NCBI RefSeq assembly: GCF_028476545.1
Contig: NW_026731620.1
Coordinates: forward strand, 186,001 to 250,000
DNA from: Physella acuta
Lineage: Eukaryota > Mollusca > Gastropoda > Physidae
Reading direction: 5' to 3'
DNA length: 64,000 bases
In this document: piece after piece, positions 45,540 through 56,375 of the stretch
How the letters are laid out: every line of letters begins with the position of its first letter
How positions within the stretch are numbered: the stretch's first letter is position 1
The notes under the pieces: generated by a model
Databases searched by the model: none
Told to the model about the DNA's origin: nothing
The model's input: only the letters and a program-made list of their open reading frames with translations
Position numbers and translations under genes: made by a program

Positions 45540-45895
45540 CATTGGCATAGACATATATTCATCATGCACAGACATACATACACTTATATATACACTTAGA
45601 CATACATTTATACATTCATGCACATACATACACTTACACAAATTCACTGATACTTGTAATTACATACACACTTTCATACACATACACTTACACAATACAT
45701 ACCCTTACATAATCATACACACATACGTACACATACATACACACCGTATACTCACACTTACACAATACATACCCTTACATCCACACATAAATACACATAC
45801 ATACACACCGTATACTTACACTTACACACTACATACCCTTACATCCACACATACACACACATACATACACACCACATACTCACACTTACACCAAA
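45540..45895. repeat. CACATACA-rich degenerate repeat
   Basis: Imperfect (ACATAC)n and (TACACATACA)n units. A block of about 65 bp (ACTTACACAATACATACCCT and following) is repeated three times. Confidence 0.9.
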
Positions 45896-46104
45896 TAAGC
45901 ACACATGGTTGCCCTTGTGAAATTTGCCCTGACAAAGTAAATATGTTACTCACGACCAATTATGCAATTTAATCAACAGGTCTCCATTAATTAACTTATT
46001 AATAAGGCAATTGCTCTATTAGCATACATAATTAGGAATTTCGTTTTCAAGCGTGTCAGGTTTCTATCTCTATACTAATTAGAATTTTAGCACTTCTACG
46101 ATAT

Positions 46105-46500
46105 ATGCAGATATACATATGGTACAGTTATATGCTCATATACAGGTGTATGTACACATACAGTTATATGCTCACATACAGGTACATGTACACATACAGG
46201 TATATGTACACATACAGGTACAAGTACACATACAGTTACATGTACACATACAGTTATATGCTCACATACAGGTATATGTACACATACAGGTATATGTACA
46301 CATACAGGTACAAGTACACATACAGTTACATGTACACATACAGTTATATGCTCACATACAGGTATATGTACACATACAGGTATATTTACACATACAGGTA
46401 CATGTACACATACAGGTACATGTACACATACAGTTACATGTACACATACATTTATATGCTTACGTACAGGTACATGTACACATACAATTACATGTAAATA
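46105..46500. repeat. 18-bp minisatellite, about 22 copies
   Basis: ACATACAGGTATATGTAC and variants; GTACATGTAC versions are palindromic. A higher-order block of about 108 bp is repeated. Length is a multiple of three, so the Tyr/Met-Thr frames are artefacts. Confidence 0.94.
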
Positions 46501-47318
46501 TAGAGTTTGTTGAACATAAACACTTAACTGTACACATACAATTTAAGTGTATAACTTCCGTACAGTAGATGTAAGCGTTTATCATCATCTTTTTTTCAAC
46601 AGTTGATAAAGTTGACTCGTGCATGTACTTGCTTTTATCAACATACAACAATACGTAATTCGCACAAGATAGTTACTTACCATCTGTTTTAGTGTCAAAC
46701 GTTAAGTGCCATACCTCTAAACATTAATTATATCACTTAACATGAGTTACCATACCTCTAAGCCTAAATTATAACACTTAACCATACCTTTAAATTATAA
46801 CGCTAAAGCTTATTTACCATAATTTAATAACGCTAAAGCTTAGCTACCAAAAAACATAAATTTTTCTAACACTAAAACTTAATTCTGGCTCATTCATAAC
46901 AGCCCCCCCCCCCCCCCATCAAGAAACCATTCCACACTGCCCCACCTGTAATGGGGTGACCTGAATGTCTTGTTTAAAACATGTGTCGCACCGCTTACAC
47001 TGTTCTCAGCCTTAATGAAGTGAGCAACTATTGAGTTCTCTTAATTAAAATAATTGTCAACTTGCCACTAATGAGGCTGTACATGAAACTCAATTAGGCG
47101 AGTTTTCATCTACAGCTCTAGCCGAGTACCCTAAATGCTTGAGTTGAAAAACTTCAAGAATAATGGAGTTGGTCTTTTTTTTTAAAGGTGTAAAGTTTAC
47201 TTCTGTAGATTTTTTTTAAAACTTTAAAATATTATGTTCAATGTGTTTTATACAGTATTACTCTATACAGTTTTATCATTCGTGAAAATAATACTTGAGA
47301 ATATGTCGTAATACATAC
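46501..47318. other. Unique non-coding DNA, homeodomain-type words
   Basis: Direct-repeat-like CTTAACATGAGTTACCATAC words at 46700-46870, a C run near 46903, then 46980-47110 with TTAATTAAAATAATTG, CACTAATGAGG and CAATTAGG. A strong acceptor-like site lies at 46602 without a convincing partner. No gene. Confidence 0.45.
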
Positions 47319-47398
47319 CAGAGGCGTCGCGGGGGGCGGGGGTGAAACTATTTGGGGGGTGACAACAAGATACCAAAAAAAATGCAAGATATATAAAA

Positions 47399-48592
47399 CT
47401 AGGCATGCTGCCCAGCTTCGCTTAGGCTTTCGAAAACATTGAGAATTTGAATGCTTAATTAATTCGCCCGAAGGTCGGTCTACGACCTCAAGAGTTATGA
47501 AGAGGTTCCTCCGTGGACATTTTTTTTTCGATTTATAGCTCATATAAGGTACCGGTCAGTCGAGGTCAGTTTTGACCCCCACATCGTAGACTTTTCGGCC
47601 AACCGGCCCCCGTGTTCTGTCGCATCAAGGCAAGATCGTGCCAAATTTGAAGCGCCTGCGGCGCCGGGAAGTGCCCTATCGGACACCCGACAATCTAGAT
47701 CTAGATCTAGATTTCTAAAAGAATTTTTTTTTTAAGTTTAGCCCGAGCATAATAAAAAATAATACATTAACCAAGTTGACTTGCTGTGTCTCGAACCCGC
47801 ACCACCTGCGTGGTTTAATGTACACTAACATCTCCGCTATTTAGGCAACTTATAAAATACGGAGAATGAAACACGTATTTTAAAATCTTAACTTACGCGA
47901 ATATGCCTATTCTTTCAAATTAATTTTTTATCCCAAATTAGCCAGTTCCAAACAAAGATTTTGTATAAAATAAATAAGTCTTGAAATAGTTTAGTCCTAA
48001 TATAGAAATTTATTTTTGGAATTGATTTTAGAGAAGTTAGAGTCTAAATCTAGATCTTAGCGTCTACGTCTAGATCTAGTTATTGCGTAGATTTAGATTT
48101 AGATTTAGTCTAGATCTAGAATCTCTAGATCTAGAATCCAAATAAATAAAATAAATTTTATGAGTTTAGGCCGGAAAAATTGTATTGTATACATTTCATA
48201 GTGTACGTAGATCTAAATCAAATTTGAATGAAATAGTTCATTTCTTTTCATTCAAAACACAGCAGATGACGTCATTAGTTAATGTATAAGCAATAGCGAC
48301 GTCACAGTTTTATGCGTTCTTTTTCACATGTATTAATGCTTTTCCGGTTGCATAAATAATACTGTTTCTCTACATTCGAATACGCCTTTAATTTTTATTT
48401 TTCTTCTTTAAGTAAAATTGTGGTTATACATTTAAAACATCTAACATATTATTTTCAACAAAAGTCCGTAAAAAGTTCTCCATATATCGCTGCCGATTCT
48501 GACGTGATGTCCGGCGAAAATTTTTTGCGGACAGAGAAAGAGAGAGAGAGAGAGAGAGAGATGTGCGCACATTGGGCTTTTATAAATTAGGA
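47399..48592 (-). mobile_element. Non-autonomous Helitron, copy 1
   Basis: On the minus strand it starts TCCTAATTTATAAAAG (5' TC), ends GCATGCCTAG (CTRR), and has a GC-rich hairpin GCCTAAGC-GAA-GCTGGGC about 10 nt before the end. It lies between A and T with no TSD. These are the defining Helitron features. No Rep/helicase gene fits in 1,194 bp. It is nearly identical to 58886-60078: by eye two substitutions and one T-run difference. Confidence 0.93.
47785..47850 (-). other. tRNA-like segment inside the Helitron
   Basis: Minus strand: TAGCGGAGATG (A-box-like), then CCACGCAGGTGGTG and GCGGGTTCGAGAC (B-box). Spacing of the boxes fits an internal Pol III promoter. The same segment is in copy 2 near 59273-59338. 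It may be a captured tRNA or SINE head. Confidence 0.5.
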
Positions 48593-48884
48593 TACATATG
48601 TTTTTGCCAGTTCAATGAATGGTTAATTAGAGTTAAAACGTTTTTAAAGCATATAATGACGATCCCAACAAGGGGGAGGGGGGGGGGTGACACCCTGACG
48701 TAAACATGCAAACTATAGAGAAAACAATACTATATCCAGCTGTATTAACAACTCACTATAAATAAACATCATTAGTATTAAATGCTTACACTTTAAAGTT
48801 GCAAAATTTACAGAGAGAAAAAAGGGTAGGGGGTGACACCATGAAGTGCTGCACCGGGTAGCACCCAACCTTGCGACGCCACTG

Positions 48885-49299
48885 TTACATACATAAAATT
48901 AAATATATAATGGGATACAATAACAGTAACTGCTTGTGTACGGGTGACCTCGACCTCTAGCCCCCCTCCCCCCCCCCCTTGATTAGAGCCAATGTGTACA
49001 CACTGACCAGCTAGCACTCAGACTGACCTTTGGATCTACAACCTTTGGGAGATGCTCGTTTGTTTTATCCAGACTTAAGGAATTCCCGAAAAAAAAGATT
49101 TTCCCGTCCATACATATTTAAAAGACATCGGGAAAATCCTTTAAATTTGAAGTGACGCGTCCATTTAGATTACCCATAATCTGTAGACATGTTTACCACT
49201 GAGCGAAGTCTCAGGGTGTTAGCGGGAGGGAACTCTAGACACATTTCTTCAACTGACTGGCATCAACTTTGTTTAGGCTAGACGTGGCGGTGTCGAGGG
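48885..49299. other. Non-coding DNA
   Basis: Unique sequence with one C run near 48962. No gene. Confidence 0.5.
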
Positions 49300-49880
49300 G
49301 TTTATTGGGAGGTGTTAAGACTTTACCGGGAGGGGGGGGAGGTAAAAAAAGGAGGGGGTGGGGGGGTTAATTTACAAGAAAATGTTAAAACCGTTAAAAG
49401 TTACTATAAAGTTCAACACTTTACCGGCTGGAGCGTGGGGGAGGGGGGGTGGTTAAAGATATGTCACAGGAGGGTTTCAAATATTTACAAGATGCCAAAG
49501 TTTATTATAAGGTGTCAAAGCTTTACAGTTTTACGACACTGGACGGTGTCAAAACTTTACTAAATGGTGTCAGAAATTTACTTTAATGTCTCAGAACTAT
49601 ATTAAAGGGTGTTCAAACATTACGAAAGTGGTGTGAAAACTTTACTAAAAGGTTACAACTGCAGTGGAGGGTGTCATTACTTTATTTGAAAGTCAAGTCT
49701 TAAATAGGAAGTCTGAAATGTTTACTGGAAAGTATCATAACTTTACTTAAATTGTCAAATATTTACTGACAAGTGTCAAATCTTTACTGACAAGTGTCAA
49801 ATCTGTACTGACAAGTGTCAAATCTTTATGACATGTGTCAAAATGTTATTGCAAAGTGTTACACTTGCAGGAGTGGGGGG
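49300..49880. repeat. Degenerate GTGTCAAAACTTTACT repeat
   Basis: About 25 poorly conserved units of 18-28 bp; the best preserved are AAGTGTCAAATCTTTACTGA at 49765-49830. G-rich interruptions occur at 49330-49370, 49435-49455 and 49875-49890. Confidence 0.75.
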
Positions 49881-50301
49881 GGGGGGGGGGGTAAACCTTC
49901 ACTATATGAAGATGTTTGTTAACTATGTCTTCTTCTTAGACAATCCCTGTCGTCTTTCTTTTCTACATTGTGTGTGAGAGCCAAACTCGCCTGTTTGTTG
50001 TGTGTGTGTAGTTCAAATGTCTCAAGATTGACTAACGTGTAGACACATAAGACAACATGAAATCAAAACAAAACGACAGACTTAAAAAATAAACTATACA
50101 AAAAAAAAACGCCCCACGGAGCAACCATAACAAGCCTCTACCCCCCCCTCCCTTTCCCCGTCCCACGCGCAAACCATCACCCACTCCCCCACCCCCATCC
50201 ATTGGATACGGCTGTATGATTGATCCGGCTGGCTGTATTCTATTTAAATTGATTGAAAAATTTAGAGATTTCAAACATTCTAGATGACTCTAACCCTTCT
50301 T

Positions 50302-50303
<2 letters not shown>
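49881..50303. other. Non-coding DNA
   Basis: Unique, with a C-rich stretch at 50140-50200 that gives a glycine-rich minus-strand pseudo-frame. Confidence 0.5.
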
Positions 50304-50378
<75 letters not shown>

Positions 50379-50400
50379 ATATATATATATATATATATAT
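50304..50400. repeat. (TA)n microsatellite
   Basis: TA repeat with one GTATGTA interruption. Confidence 0.97.
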
Positions 50401-50869
50401 TCCCGTCTACCCCGATACAAATCGTCTTTCCTGTTCACAAATTATCCCTATCATCTCATAGTTTCCGTGAAAGTAATTGCACTGATCTACCTAGTCTGAA
50501 GCCTCCTAGACTTGAAGATTGAAACACGATTTTTATGGACGGTTTATTGTGTTTAAATTACACGTGTGTGTAACTTTAGAGCTCAAGTATTTTAACGGTA
50601 GGCTGTGAAATCCATCACGTGCTTTTAGTTATAAATAGCTCCAGTTTCATGCCAACCCAGTTGAATATGGCCACAAATGAAGTCATTGTAATAAAATATT
50701 GCGTCTTCCACGTAGCTAGGTAAGCTTCAAATTTTAATTTTACAGGATATGCTAATTAAAGACAAATAATTAAAGTACAAAATGAAGAAATTTTGGATTT
50801 TTTCTTCAAAATTATGACATTTTAAAATGTTGAGCGCTTTGAAGGAAAAACACTCCAAATCAGAAACTG
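50401..50869. other. Non-coding DNA
   Basis: Unique sequence. An open stretch (MATNEVIVIKYCVFHVA) ending in a TAG/GTAAGC donor-like site near 50720 was seen but lacks a good acceptor. Confidence 0.4.
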
Positions 50870-51035
50870 TTTTATTTATCAGACAGATAGCTTTAATTTT
50901 GGTCAGTTTCAGAAACCGTTTAAATTTGATTATTTTATTTATCAACCAGATAGCTTTAATTTTGATCAGTTTCGGAAACCGTTTAAATTTGATTATTTTA
51001 TTTATCAACCAGATAGCTTTAATTTCTAGTCTACT
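50870..51035. repeat. 63-bp tandem repeat, about 2.6 copies
   Basis: Units contain CAGATAGCTTTAATTTTGGT and GAAACCGTTTAAATTTGATT. The length is a multiple of three. Confidence 0.92.
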
Positions 51036-51244
51036 ACTTTAAACTTCCAAACAAGCCCACCACATTATGCTTGCAATTCTGAATAATCAAAGTGTCTGGG
51101 GGAAAGGGGTGGGGGGGGGGGGGATGGGGGCAAGGCAAAAAGGAAACTTGTACTTTGTGATAGGTATGTCTCAATTTACGAACACTCCGGGATGTTTGAA
51201 GTTCGTATCAAGAGGTACGCTCTACGGGGATACAATGTTGGTTG

Positions 51245-51480
51245 TGACGTCCCAGTTGTTGATCTTAAAATTGTGACGTCCCAAATATTGATCTTAAAAT
51301 TGTGACGTCCCAACTGTTGGTCTTAAAATTGTTACGTCGCAAATATTGATCTTAAAATTGTGACGTCCCAACTGTTGATCTTAAAATTGTGACGTCTCAA
51401 ATATTGATCTTAAAATTGTGACGTCTCAAATATTGATCTTAAAATTGTGACGTCCCAACTGTTGATCTTAAAATTGTATC
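51245..51480. repeat. 29-bp minisatellite of CRE-like sites, 8 copies
   Basis: Units GTGACGTCCCAACTGTTGAT plus CTTAAAATT. Seven of eight carry TGACGTC, a 7-bp match to the CRE. Two alternating forms (CCCAACTGTTG and CCAAATATTG) suggest dimer-level duplication. Confidence 0.94.
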
Positions 51481-51618
51481 CCCTGTATGACTGTCGCATC
51501 ATTAGCTGCAACAGATCTGCGATGTTTTGATATCCACACACGAAGTCGTAAATAACACAAGTAGGCCCAAGTGATCTAATTGTTTATACATATCTATACA
51601 CCAGAAGCCATTACTTAC

Positions 51619-51799
51619 CTGGGAAATCCGACCATTGATCTTCAACTCCCTGTCCACATGATTTACTCTCTCTCTCTCTCTCCAAGGCTTCTAAATCTCG
51701 AATTGTCACATGACATTGTATCACGTGGTCCCAGCCATCTTTGAAATTACCTTCACAATCGAGACATCCAGTGGGATCATGACGACATACCACGATCAG
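51619..51799 (-). other. Candidate exon A of a similar pair (181 nt)
   Basis: The minus strand is open from an AG at 51800-51801 (acceptor ATCCTCACTGTAG, modest) to a consensus donor CCCAG/GTAAGTAA (51613-51619). Phase is 0 in, 1 out. The peptide includes HDPTGCLDCEGNFKDGW and HVIQCHVTIRDLEAL; an (AG)n run adds ERERES. The 22-residue core resembles the one in 52864-53020 with conservative changes. I recognise no family. A shared non-coding repeat remains possible. Confidence 0.4.
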
Positions 51800-51850
51800 C
51801 TACAGTGAGGATCACGATATCGTGACGGGAGTTACACGGCGTGACACGTG

Positions 51851-52057
51851 CAGTGTTTCTTCCAGACTTTTTTCTACGGGGGGGCACTTGAAATCTTCGG
51901 GGGGGCAGTAAACTTTCTTCGGGGGGGGCGGACAATGTTAAAAGTATATATTTTCTATATAAATTATATAAATTTCATTTCGTTCGGGGGGGGGGGGGCG
52001 GTAAAATTTTTTCGGGGGGGCAAAGCCCCCCCGAAGAGATGCCTGGAAGAAACTCTG
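51851..52057 (+). mobile_element. hAT-type MITE (CAGTGTTTCTTCCAG family), full copy, 207 bp
   Basis: CAGTGTTTCTTCCAGAC start and GCCTGGAAGAAACTCTG end form the TIRs; the TSD GACACGTG is perfect (51843-51850 and 52058-52065). Four or five G runs of 6-14 separate the words CACTTGAAATCTTC, CAGTAAACTTTCTTC and GTAAAATTTTTTC. GTTAAAAGTATATATTTTCT lies in the middle. No coding capacity. Confidence 0.95.
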
Positions 52058-52332
52058 GACACGTGACACCGTCCAAGGTTGCCGGAAGACGGAGGCCACA
52101 AATCACGCGGGAAAAATTGAACACTTGTCTCTCGGCTGGAACAATTATCTGGCACCAGCTGGACGTAACGGTTCGAACGAAATGGTAGATGGTTTAATAG
52201 TTTAAATCACGAGTCAAGTGCTGGGCTGGAGGGGGGGTGTCAGTTATTTATCATAGCAAGGGTAAGGGTCATTTCAACCTCCCTGGGGGGGGGCACTTGA
52301 AACTTTCTGAGAGCGAAGAGGCAGGCACTGTG

Positions 52333-52448
<116 letters not shown>

Positions 52449-52542
52449 TACAATGAACGACTTTTCTATTTATACTTGTTGAGGGATTGGTATTTCGACT
52501 GACTTGCTCACGGGAGGAAGGGGGCGGTTAAGTGGCTAAGAG

Positions 52543-52753
52543 CAGAGTTTCTTCCAGGCATCTCTTCGGGGGGGCGAAGTCCCCCCGAAAAATTTTTACC
52601 GCCCCCCCGAACGAAATGAAATTTATATAATTTATATAGAAAATATATACTTTTAACAGTGTCCGCCCCCCCCCCCCCCGAAGAAAGTTTACCGCCCCCC
52701 CCCGAAAATTTCAAGTGCCCCCCCCCGGAGAAAAAAGTCTGGAAGAAACACTG
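52543..52753 (-). mobile_element. hAT-type MITE (CAGTGTTTCTTCCAG family), full copy, 211 bp
   Basis: An inverted twin of 51851-52057, 485 bp away. CAGAGTTTCTTCCAGGC start, GTCTGGAAGAAACACTG end, perfect TSD GCTAAGAG (52535-52542 and 52754-52761). C runs replace the G runs of the other copy. The different TSDs show that these are two independent insertions rather than a duplication. Confidence 0.95.
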
Positions 52754-52863
52754 GCTAAGAGATGTCTGAAAGTAACTGTTCGTGTAAGCTGTTTACGTTT
52801 TGGTAACTGTCGCACAAAAATTGTCTAGGAACTTAGCTTTTGTTAGTTCTCACACAAACTCAC

Positions 52864-53020
52864 TCAAAGTTTTCTTTAGTTGGTTGTCAAAAACTGTATC
52901 CAAATCTCGCAGAGTCACGTGAGATTGTACCACGTGGTTTCCGCCATGTTTGAACATTAAGATTTTACCTACCATCTCTAAAAAACATATCCATCCATCA
53001 TAGACGCTGAATACACGACC
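52864..53020 (-). other. Candidate exon B of a similar pair (157 nt)
   Basis: The minus strand has a good acceptor (TTATGTTGCTTTCAG) and is open to a GTGAGT donor (52858-52863). Phase 0 in, 1 out, as in 51619-51799. The peptide includes GRVFSVYDGWICFLEMVGK and HVVQSHVTLRDLDTV. The FK-x-G-x-x-HV-x-Q-x-HVT-x-RDL core is shared with the other segment, and differences fall largely at third positions or are conservative. Two equal-phase similar exons would suit mutually exclusive splicing. The family is unknown to me. Confidence 0.4.
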
Positions 53021-53575
53021 CTGAAAGCAACATAAACCTAACGCACAAAAAAAAAAGAAAAAAATTAGAATTCGCATTCGCACTGAACAAATGTAAAAAC
53101 AATTGTTTATATGTGCAAGAAAGCAATTTTTATTTGTGCTTGCATGAATGCATAAAAAAACATGCATTAATTATATTTGCTATGCTAGATTGTCGATGTA
53201 AAACAAATATTGGCCAAGCTATAATAATAGGCAGATATCGGCCTATAATACTCATGGTCTCATTGTCTTTAATGCGATGATATTCAGAAAATTAATTGGC
53301 CAATTACCAGTCCGTGTATCGTTAACTTAGTTGGCCAACTTGCCATTGCCGTCTGTCAACCAGCTGTATATATAACAATGAATTTATATAAATGATGTGA
53401 GATTTCAACTGGCCAATGTCGTATGAAATTTGCCTAAACATCAACAAATATTATTTCATAGCGTAGTGAAACATTTTGGTTGCAAACAATTTGGTTTTTA
53501 TAGAGCCGTTTTCTCTGGCAACTCCAAGCATTTTATGGCTTTTTGGCCGACACTAGGGCCATCAGGCTAGACAAA
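53021..53575. other. Non-coding DNA
   Basis: AT-rich, with TTGGCCAA-type words scattered at 53210-53420. No gene. Confidence 0.5.
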
Positions 53576-53577
53576 AA

Positions 53578-53636
53578 AACATACACATTTTATACACATT
53601 TTATACACATTTTATACACATTTTATACACATTTTT
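53578..53636. repeat. 12-bp tandem repeat, 5 copies
   Basis: ACACATTTTATA, nearly perfect. Confidence 0.95.
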
Positions 53637-53924
53637 CTGGTTCAAATCACGAGCATTTTAAAGACATCCTTTGGCCAGTTGAGACCCCCCCACCCTCCAC
53701 CCTGTGCAATTGTCTCCTATTGATCGGGCACAGATATATGGGGGGGGGGGGCAGCGACATGGGCCATTTCAGACCTGAAGGACAGGCCAACGCCGTCCTA
53801 GCCACTTGGCCTCCAGACCAGACATTGTGTCTGCCTTTTAGACAGACATCGATACATACATCGAACACGAGCTTTGCCTGTTGTTCACACTAGACGAGCG
53901 AACTGATCAAATTTGGGACGGTTC

Positions 53925-54205
53925 GATGGTCAATTGGTTGACCACAGGTGTCCAATGTTCGATGGTCAATAGATTGACCACAAATGTCCAATGTTTGATG
54001 GTCAATAGATTGACCACATATGTCCAGTTCGATGGTCAATAGATTGACCACATATGTCCAATGTTTGATGGTCAATTGGTTGACCACATATGTCCAATGT
54101 TTGATGGTCAATTGGTTGACCACATATGTCCAATGTTTGATGGTCAATTGGTTGACCACATATGTCCAATGTTTGATGGTCAATTGGTTGACCACAGATG
54201 TCCAA
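53925..54205. repeat. 36-bp palindrome-bearing minisatellite, about 8 copies
   Basis: Units TGTCCAATGTTTGATGGTCA plus ATTGGTTGACCACATA. Each has the dyad TGGTCAA-TTGG-TTGACCA. The length is a multiple of three, so frames are open on both strands; these are artefacts. Confidence 0.95.
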
Positions 54206-54225
54206 TGAAAAGGCACCCTTAGCTG

Positions 54226-54300
54226 TGTAGACACGGGCAAGTGTCTATTCGGGCGTTTGTCGCATTCGGGCAAGTGTCCATTCGGGAAAAAGTCCGGTTC

Positions 54301-54301
<1 letters not shown>
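54226..54301 (-). mobile_element. Single-ended fragment resembling a modular TIR (GG-N5-GGA group)
   Basis: Read on the minus strand it begins GGGAACCGGACTTTTTCCCG, close to the GGGAACAGGACATT terminus of 14042-15128, and continues as GGACACTTGCCCGAATG modules. It ends at a TA microsatellite. No second end or TSD was found. Confidence 0.5.

Positions 54302-54303
<2 letters not shown>

Positions 54304-54372
<69 letters not shown>
54304..54372. repeat. (TA)n microsatellite
   Basis: About 34 uninterrupted TA dinucleotides. Confidence 0.97.
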
Positions 54373-54374
<2 letters not shown>

Positions 54375-55671
54375 TAAACTTAAACGATGTCCGCGAACTA
54401 GATTTTTGCCAATACGCATGAGCAGGTTCCCTCACTTCCTGTTAGGCGGATTATCTATATCTTTACTTCTATTGTAAGCCGTCTTGATAATCCCTTCCTC
54501 GGAATTGGGGCAACAGACGTCATGACGTCAGACGATCACATAACACACATCCAAACTCGGTCAATGACCTTCTCGACGCTAAATTACACGTCATCAAATT
54601 GTTACGTAACCGTGTATGACGATCGATCATTAACTTTTGTTACACCACCGAATGTTCAGAGCAATAACAATTTGACGTATTACTCCGCTTGAATAATCTC
54701 ATTACATTCTGCTTTGATATTATCGTAAAAGGGATGATGTATTATATTTTTTTACAACGTCCTACTATATAAGAAATGCATCTCTCGAAAGATTGTAAAT
54801 TTCCAGCTAGCTAAAATTATCGTTGTATTGGTCTAGGCATAAAGTCTGTATATGTTAAGGGTAGACTTTGTTTCTGTGACGTTTTTCAGCTTACTATTCT
54901 TGTAAAGGGGGAGGGGCTGGGTGAGGGGTAACATAGTTCGTGTATTATGTTCATAATCTTACAATACGTTCGTATCATTTGTTTAAAAATATTTCAAACC
55001 AGATTTAGTGTAAGGTTAAGAAAAAGGGGGATCTGGAAGCTCAGAGCACACATTTCAATCTGGCATGTACTTTAGAGTGTGCACAATTCAACTGGTCAAC
55101 ATTCAAAATGTCGGCAATAAACCTTCCCATCCCCGGAATACTTTCAATAAAAAACACCCCCGCCATAGTCATTGCCACAAGACGGACACAGCCCACGTGG
55201 CAACTGGATGATTTGTACTCAAACAACGCTAAAAAATCTGGCCTGCGCCGTAACCCGGCCAGCTAACCCACGAGACAGACGCCACGTTCTCGGCAGACGG
55301 CGGGCTGCTGGGCAGACGACGGCGTAACTCAGCGCGCCAATCAATGCCGCCCCCCAAAAGAAAGTCATCTCTCTACAGCCTCCCTCCCTGCCCCCACCCT
55401 ACATCCTCTCTGTGTATTAAATTTTTTCATAACACACATGGACATAATTCACGCGTGGTTAAAGAGTTTCATTCTTCGGTCTCGCTATTGTTGCCCGCCA
55501 TGATTGATTTGGTTTCATCAATCTTTTGTGTGTAATTGCGCATGTAGCTCGATCTGTAACCAGCTCAAATAGAGTACCCGGCATGCTCTTGTGGATGAGG
55601 ACAAACTCTATGGATTGTACGTGACGTCATGCCTTTAGTAATGGGAGGGAGAAAGACTTCGTTATCTATGG
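54373..55671. other. Unique non-coding DNA with a GC-rich patch
   Basis: TGACGTCA occurs near 54523 and 55626. 55230-55340 is CpG-rich (GGCAGACGGCGGGCTGCTGG). The minus-strand frame below it (FFIESIPGMGRFIADILNVD) is moderately protein-like but isolated by stops and unrecognised. No gene call is made. Confidence 0.4.
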
Positions 55672-56355
55672 AAGAGGTGCTTTGTGACAGAGTGGTGCTA
55701 AAGAGGTGCTTTGTGACAGAGTGGTGCTAAAGAGGTGCTTTATGACAGAGTGGTGCTAAAGAGGTGCTTTATGACAGAGTGGTGCTAAAGAGGTGCTTTA
55801 TGACAGAGTGGTGCTAAAGAGGTGCTTTATGACAGAGTGGTGCTAAAGAGGTGCTTTATGACAGAGAGGTGCTAAAGAGGTTCTTTTTGACAGAGTGGTG
55901 CTAAAGAGATGCTTTATGACAGAGGGATGCTAAAGAGGTGCTTTATGACAGAGGGGTGCTAAAGAGGTGCTTTATGACAGAGGGGTGCTAAAGAGATGCT
56001 TTAGGTGCAAAAAAGATGTTCTATAACAAAGGTGCTAAAGAGGTGCTCTATGACAGAGGTGCTAAAGAGGTGCTCTATGACAGAGGGGTGCTAAAGAGGT
56101 GCTTTATGACAGAGGGGTGCTAAAGAGGTGCTTTATGACAGAGGGGTGCTAAAGAGGTGCTTTATGACAGAGGGGTGCTAAAGAGGTGCTTTATGACAGA
56201 GGGGTGCTAAAGAGGTGCTTTAGGTGCGAAAAAGATGTTCTATGACAAAGTTGCTAAAGAGGTGCTCAGTGACAGAGGTGCTAAAGAGGTGCTCAGTGAT
56301 AGAGGTGCTAAAGAGGTGCTCAGTGATAGAGGTGCTAAAGAGGTGCTCTATGACC
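55672..56355. repeat. 28-bp minisatellite, about 24 copies
   Basis: AAGAGGTGCTTTATGACAGA plus GTGGTGCT. The second half (56030-56350) has a 23-25-bp form (GTGCTCTATGACAGAG) and an interleaved TTTAGGTGCAAAAAAGATG unit that appears twice, 235 bp apart, showing a higher-order duplication. Confidence 0.95.
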
Positions 56356-56375
56356 TGCCTAAGGGGTGTTCCGTG

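Larger units (their letters stand above)
47319..48884 (+). mobile_element. hAT-type non-autonomous element (CAGNGGCGTAGCG family) carrying a Helitron
   Basis: CAGAGGCGTCGCGGGG start and TTGCGACGCCACTG end, with flanks ATACATAC (47311-47318) and TTACATAC (48885-48892) matching at 7 of 8. Without the Helitron (47399-48592) the element is about 372 bp, close to 33856-34202. GTGACACCATGAAG and GTGACAACAAGATACC are family words near each end. Confidence 0.85.

Noticed and set aside
46105-46568. Tyr/Met-Thr and His/Ile-Gln repeat frames
   Set aside because: 18-bp minisatellite, open in several frames.
46603-46690. Possible 3' exon following a strong TTTTTTTCAACAG acceptor
   Set aside because: Open for 29 codons only, no donor or polyadenylation support, and no recognisable protein.
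50660-50720. Exon-like frame MATNEVIVIKYCVFHVA with a GTAAGC donor
   Set aside because: The upstream acceptor lacks a pyrimidine tract; likely chance.
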